Below, piece after piece: positions 51,633 to 56,157 of a stretch of DNA of 56,157 nt (positions within the stretch are counted from its first letter, which is position 1; each line of letters opens with the position of its first letter). The DNA is from Hydrogenophilus sp. (GTDB lineage Bacteria > Pseudomonadota > Gammaproteobacteria > Burkholderiales > Thiobacillaceae), in the NCBI GenBank assembly GCA_020725195.1, contig DYFL01000011.1, positions 1 to 56,157 on the forward strand, read 5' to 3'. The notes beneath the pieces are model-generated. The model saw nothing but the letters and a program-made list of their open reading frames with translations. It had not been told where the DNA came from and made no database searches. A program made the position numbers and the translations under genes.

Positions 51633-52919
51633 CTACAGCCGGCCGAAGGGGCCGACGGCGGGCCTGGCCCGGGCCTCCTCCTGGCCCAGGATGAGGCTCG
51701 CGCCTTCCTGCAGCTCGCCCCTGAGCACCTCGGTGGCCTTGCCGTCGCTGACCCCGAGGCGCAGCGGGACCGGCGCCGGCCTGCCGTCGGGGCCCGGCAC
51801 CCAGATGCGGCCGGGGGTGCCCGGGCCTTCCTCGCGGGCGCGCACCTCCGTCTTCAACGGCGTGCCGTCGGGCTGCATGGGCCGGAAGCGCAGGGCCTCG
51901 TTGGGCACCCTGAGCACGCCCTGGCGTTCCTCGGTGAGGATGCGGGCGCTCGCCGTCATGCCCGGCAGGAGCTTGAGGTCCGGGTTGTCCACCTGGGCCA
52001 TGACGCTGTAGGTCACCACGTTGTTGACCGTTTGCGGCGCCTTGCGGATCTGGGTCACCACGCCGCCGAAACGCTCGCCGGGGAAGGCGTCGACGCCGAA
52101 GCGCACCTTCTGGCCGGTCTCGACCCGGCCCACGTCGGCCTCGTCCACGGCGATGTTCACCTCCATGCGGCTCAGGTCGCGGGCGATGGTGAAGAGCACC
52201 GGCGCCTGCAGCGAGGCGGCCACGGTCTGGCCCACGTCGACGTTGCGGCTGATCACCGTGCCGTCCACCGGGGAGCGGATCACGGTGTGGCCGAGCTCCA
52301 CCCGCGCCTGGCGCAGGGCGGCCTGGCGCTGGGCGACCACCGCCAGGGCGTTCTGCAGCTGGGCGGCGCCGACGCCCTCGTCGGCCTGGGCGAGGCCGAG
52401 CTGCTGGCGGGCGGTGTCGGAGACGGCCTGGGCGGTGTCCAGCTCCGCGGGGGAGAGGAAGCCCTGGGCGACGAGGGTGCGCTTGCGGCCGAGGCTGCGC
52501 TCGGCATCGAGCAGGGCGATCTGCGCCTTGCCTGCCTCGGCGCGGCGCACGGCGAGGTTGCCGCGGGCCACCTCGGCGGCGCTCTCCGCGGCGCGCAGGT
52601 CGGCCTCGGCCTGGGCCACGCGGGTCTCGAAGGTCGCCGGGTCCAGGCGGGCGATGACCTGGCCCTGCCGCACGGGGGAGTTGAAGTCGGCCAGGATCTC
52701 CCGGATCTGCCCCGAGACCTGGGAGCCGACCTGGACGGTGATGAGCGCCGAGAGGGTGCCGCTGGCGGACACCGCCGCCGACAGCGGGCCGCGCTCGACC
52801 TTGCCGAGGCGGTACTGGGGGGCGTCGGCGCCCGGCTTCCAGGGCGACCAGGCCCAGAGGGCGGCGGCCGCGAGGCCGGCGACGAGGGCGGCGATCAGCC
52901 AGGGACGGGCGCGGGACAT
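51633..52919 (-). CDS. macA: MacA-type periplasmic adaptor protein
   Basis: 428-residue membrane-fusion protein: N-terminal membrane anchor (LIAALVAGLAAAALWAW), barrel-sandwich hybrid (VGSQVSGQIREILADFNSPV), and a long coiled-coil hairpin (about 105-200). The second half of the lipoyl-like motif is IRSPVDGTVISRNVDVGQTV. ATG 52919 (MSRARPW) fits the anchor. It lies 10 nt after the thiC stop, so the exporter genes could be read through from thiC. Confidence 0.93.
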   Translation of the reverse strand: MSRARPWLIAALVAGLAAAALWAWSPWKPGADAPQYRLGKVERGPLSAAVSASGTLSALITVQVGSQVSGQIREILADFNSPVRQGQVIARLDPATFETRVAQAEADLRAAESAAEVARGNLAVRRAEAGKAQIALLDAERSLGRKRTLVAQGFLSPAELDTAQAVSDTARQQLGLAQADEGVGAAQLQNALAVVAQRQAALRQARVELGHTVIRSPVDGTVISRNVDVGQTVAASLQAPVLFTIARDLSRMEVNIAVDEADVGRVETGQKVRFGVDAFPGERFGGVVTQIRKAPQTVNNVVTYSVMAQVDNPDLKLLPGMTASARILTEERQGVLRVPNEALRFRPMQPDGTPLKTEVRAREEGPGTPGRIWVPGPDGRPAPVPLRLGVSDGKATEVLRGELQEGASLILGQEEARARPAVGPFGRL

Positions 52920-52929
52920 GGGGCGGGGG

Positions 52930-54983
<2,054 letters not shown>

Positions 54984-55002
54984 AACAAAAATAAGGAGGC
55001 AA

Positions 55003-55008
55003 ATCATA
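55003..55008 (-). promoter_or_regulatory. -10 box candidate for thiC
   Basis: TATGAT on the minus strand, about 20 bp before the riboswitch. TTGCCC 19 bp further upstream is a weak -35. Confidence 0.4.
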
Positions 55009-55121
55009 CTCCTGTTAGTTCCCCACGGGGCAAAAGGCCGGGCCGCGGCCGGGGTCCGGCGGCCCCTGCCGGCCGGGTGCGTGCTAACATGGCCCTATCG
55101 TTCAGTGCAAGGACATCGGCC

Positions 55122-55775
55122 ATGGACATCGAGCGCGCCCGCTACTACATGATCGAACAGCAGATCCGCCCCTGGGAGGTGCTGGATCAGCAGGTGCTGG
55201 ACCTGCTCTTCAAGGTGAGGCGCGAGGACTTCGTGCCCGCCGTCTACCGCTCCCTGGCCTTCGTGGACATGGAGATCCCGCTGGGCCACGGCGAGGCGAT
55301 GTGGATGCCCAAGATGGAGGCCCGGGTGCTCCAGGCCCTGGCGCTCAGGAAGGGCGACCGGGTCCTGGAGGTGGGCACCGGCAGCGGCTACCTCACCGCG
55401 CTCCTGGCCAGCCTGGCCGCCGAGGTCGTGAGCGTGGAGATCGTGCCCGAGTTGAAGGACGCGGCCGGGCAGAAGCTCGCCGCCCACGGTTACAGCAACA
55501 TCCGCCTGGAGCAGGGCGACGCCGCCCGCGGCTGGGAGCAGGGCGCGCCCTACGATGCCATCGTGCTGACCGGCTCCACCCCGGTACTGCCCGAGGCCTT
55601 CCTCAGGCAGCTCGCCGTCGGCGGGCGGCTCTTCGCCGTGGTGGGCGAGACGCCCGTGATGCGCGCCGAGCTCCTCACCCGGGTCGCCGAGGACGCCTGG
55701 CACACCGAGGTGCTGTTCGAGACCGAGATCAAGGCGCTCGCCAACGCCCTGCAGCCCGAGCGCTTCGTGTTCTGA
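55122..55775 (+). CDS. pcm: Protein-L-isoaspartate O-methyltransferase-family protein
   Basis: 217-residue SAM-dependent methyltransferase repairing isoaspartyl residues. Motif I is VLEVGTGSGYLTALLA (near 77), followed by VSVEIVPEL and the C-terminal region. The N-terminal MIEQQIRPWEVLDQQVLD is typical of the betaproteobacterial form. ATG 55122 is preferred to an in-frame region overlapping the riboswitch. Overlaps the rhodanese start by 1 base (TGATG). Confidence 0.9.
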   Translation: MDIERARYYMIEQQIRPWEVLDQQVLDLLFKVRREDFVPAVYRSLAFVDMEIPLGHGEAMWMPKMEARVLQALALRKGDRVLEVGTGSGYLTALLASLAAEVVSVEIVPELKDAAGQKLAAHGYSNIRLEQGDAARGWEQGAPYDAIVLTGSTPVLPEAFLRQLAVGGRLFAVVGETPVMRAELLTRVAEDAWHTEVLFETEIKALANALQPERFVF

Positions 55776-56098
55776 TGCGGCAGATCCGCCCCGCGGAGCT
55801 CAAGGCTTGGCTGGACGACCCGGGGCGTGACAAGCCGCTGCTGCTGGATGTGCGCGAACCCTGGGAATTCGACGTCTGCCGCATCGAGGGCGCCCGCCTG
55901 CTGCCCATGCGCAGCCTGCCTGCGCACCTGCCCGAGCTGGACCGCAGGCGGCAGATCGTGGTAATCTGCCATCACGGCGTGCGCAGCTTCCATGCCGGGC
56001 GCTTCCTGGAGCACAGCGGGTTCGCCGATGTCATCAACCTGACGGGCGGCGTGGACGCGTGGGCGAAGGAGGTTGACCCCGCCATGCCGACCTATTGA
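55775..56098 (+). CDS. Single-domain rhodanese (sulfurtransferase)
   Basis: 107-residue rhodanese with the catalytic Cys in VVICHHGVRS (near residue 67) and LLLDVREPWEFDVCRIEGA at the N-terminus. Transfers sulfane sulfur, with natural donors and acceptors unknown. Coupled to pcm. pcm-rhodanese-tolC is a conserved order in this group. Confidence 0.93.
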   Translation: MRQIRPAELKAWLDDPGRDKPLLLDVREPWEFDVCRIEGARLLPMRSLPAHLPELDRRRQIVVICHHGVRSFHAGRFLEHSGFADVINLTGGVDAWAKEVDPAMPTY

Positions 56099-56107
56099 GA
56101 GCACGCC

Positions 56108-56157
56108 ATGCGCCACACCGCCCTCTGCCTCGCCCTCGCCCTCCTGCCGCTCGGGGC
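56108..56157 (+). CDS. Start of a secreted protein, probably TolC family (cut by window end)
   Basis: ATG 56108, 9 nt after the rhodanese stop, opens MRHTALCLALALLPLG, a signal peptide core. The frame is open to the window edge. By conserved order the gene is probably tolC, the outer-membrane channel of tripartite exporters; only position supports this. Confidence 0.5.
   Translation, partial: MRHTALCLALALLPLG

Overview
This is a GC-rich chromosomal segment of a betaproteobacterium. Conserved gene orders point there: dapF-DUF484-xerC, rubredoxin/thiD-thiE-hemL, pcm-rhodanese-(tolC-like) and metK/ahcY beside lpxL. A RegB/RegA redox two-component pair, class I fructose-1,6-bisphosphatase under an FNR-type site, a DsrS-like protein and GnnA/GnnB lipid A genes suggest a facultatively anaerobic, probably sulfur-oxidising autotroph related to Thiobacillus. 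That placement is inference; there is no rRNA in the window.

Layout. 1-6.5 kb is accessory: a GxxExxY protein, HsdM, a DUF1016 nuclease-like protein and HsdS without HsdR, two decayed Fic remnants and one intact Fic protein. 6.7-9.6 kb holds the SAM cycle (ahcY behind an SAH riboswitch, metK). 9.8-18.2 kb holds lipid A genes (two LpxL acyltransferases, GnnA, GnnB, LpxA) and dapF, DUF484, xerC. 18.5-26.5 kb, on the minus strand, holds fbp, tonB, an RNase II-type gene, an esterase and an anaerobic ribonucleotide reductase operon behind a cobalamin riboswitch. In that operon the glycyl-radical domain of NrdD is a separate small gene. 26.5-30.1 kb is an Mla-type lipid ABC transporter. 30.4-35.8 kb holds mpl, a diguanylate cyclase, lipA, a COG0523 GTPase, dksA and yidD. 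36-40 kb is a zinc-uptake group (small His/Cys protein, outer-membrane barrel, ZnuA, ZnuB) and hslV without hslU. 40-46.6 kb holds regA/regB, a PCuAC copper chaperone, dsrS-like, hemL, thiE and thiD. 46.7-56.1 kb holds rubredoxin, a shortened ChpA-like kinase, uppP, a phosphoribosyltransferase, a MacAB-type exporter, thiC behind a TPP riboswitch, pcm, a rhodanese and the start of a further gene.

The strongest unexplained feature is the load of small palindromic repeats. Several families have arms built from short tandem units (7-12 nt). Copies lie in frame inside hsdM, mpl and the ZnuA signal peptide, and between the SAH riboswitch and ahcY. A separate structured element, here called element E, runs from TTTAGCTCCGGC through a variable but self-complementary hairpin to GCCTGCACTGAAAC. 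It occurs about eight times and is repeatedly flanked by a duplicate of the end of the neighbouring gene: twice in tandem before gnnA, once before the COG0523 GTPase gene, and with a perfect 83-bp duplication at the 3' end of xerC. The displaced gnnA and GTPase 5' ends differ from the present ones only by synonymous changes. This is the best candidate for an undescribed system in the window.
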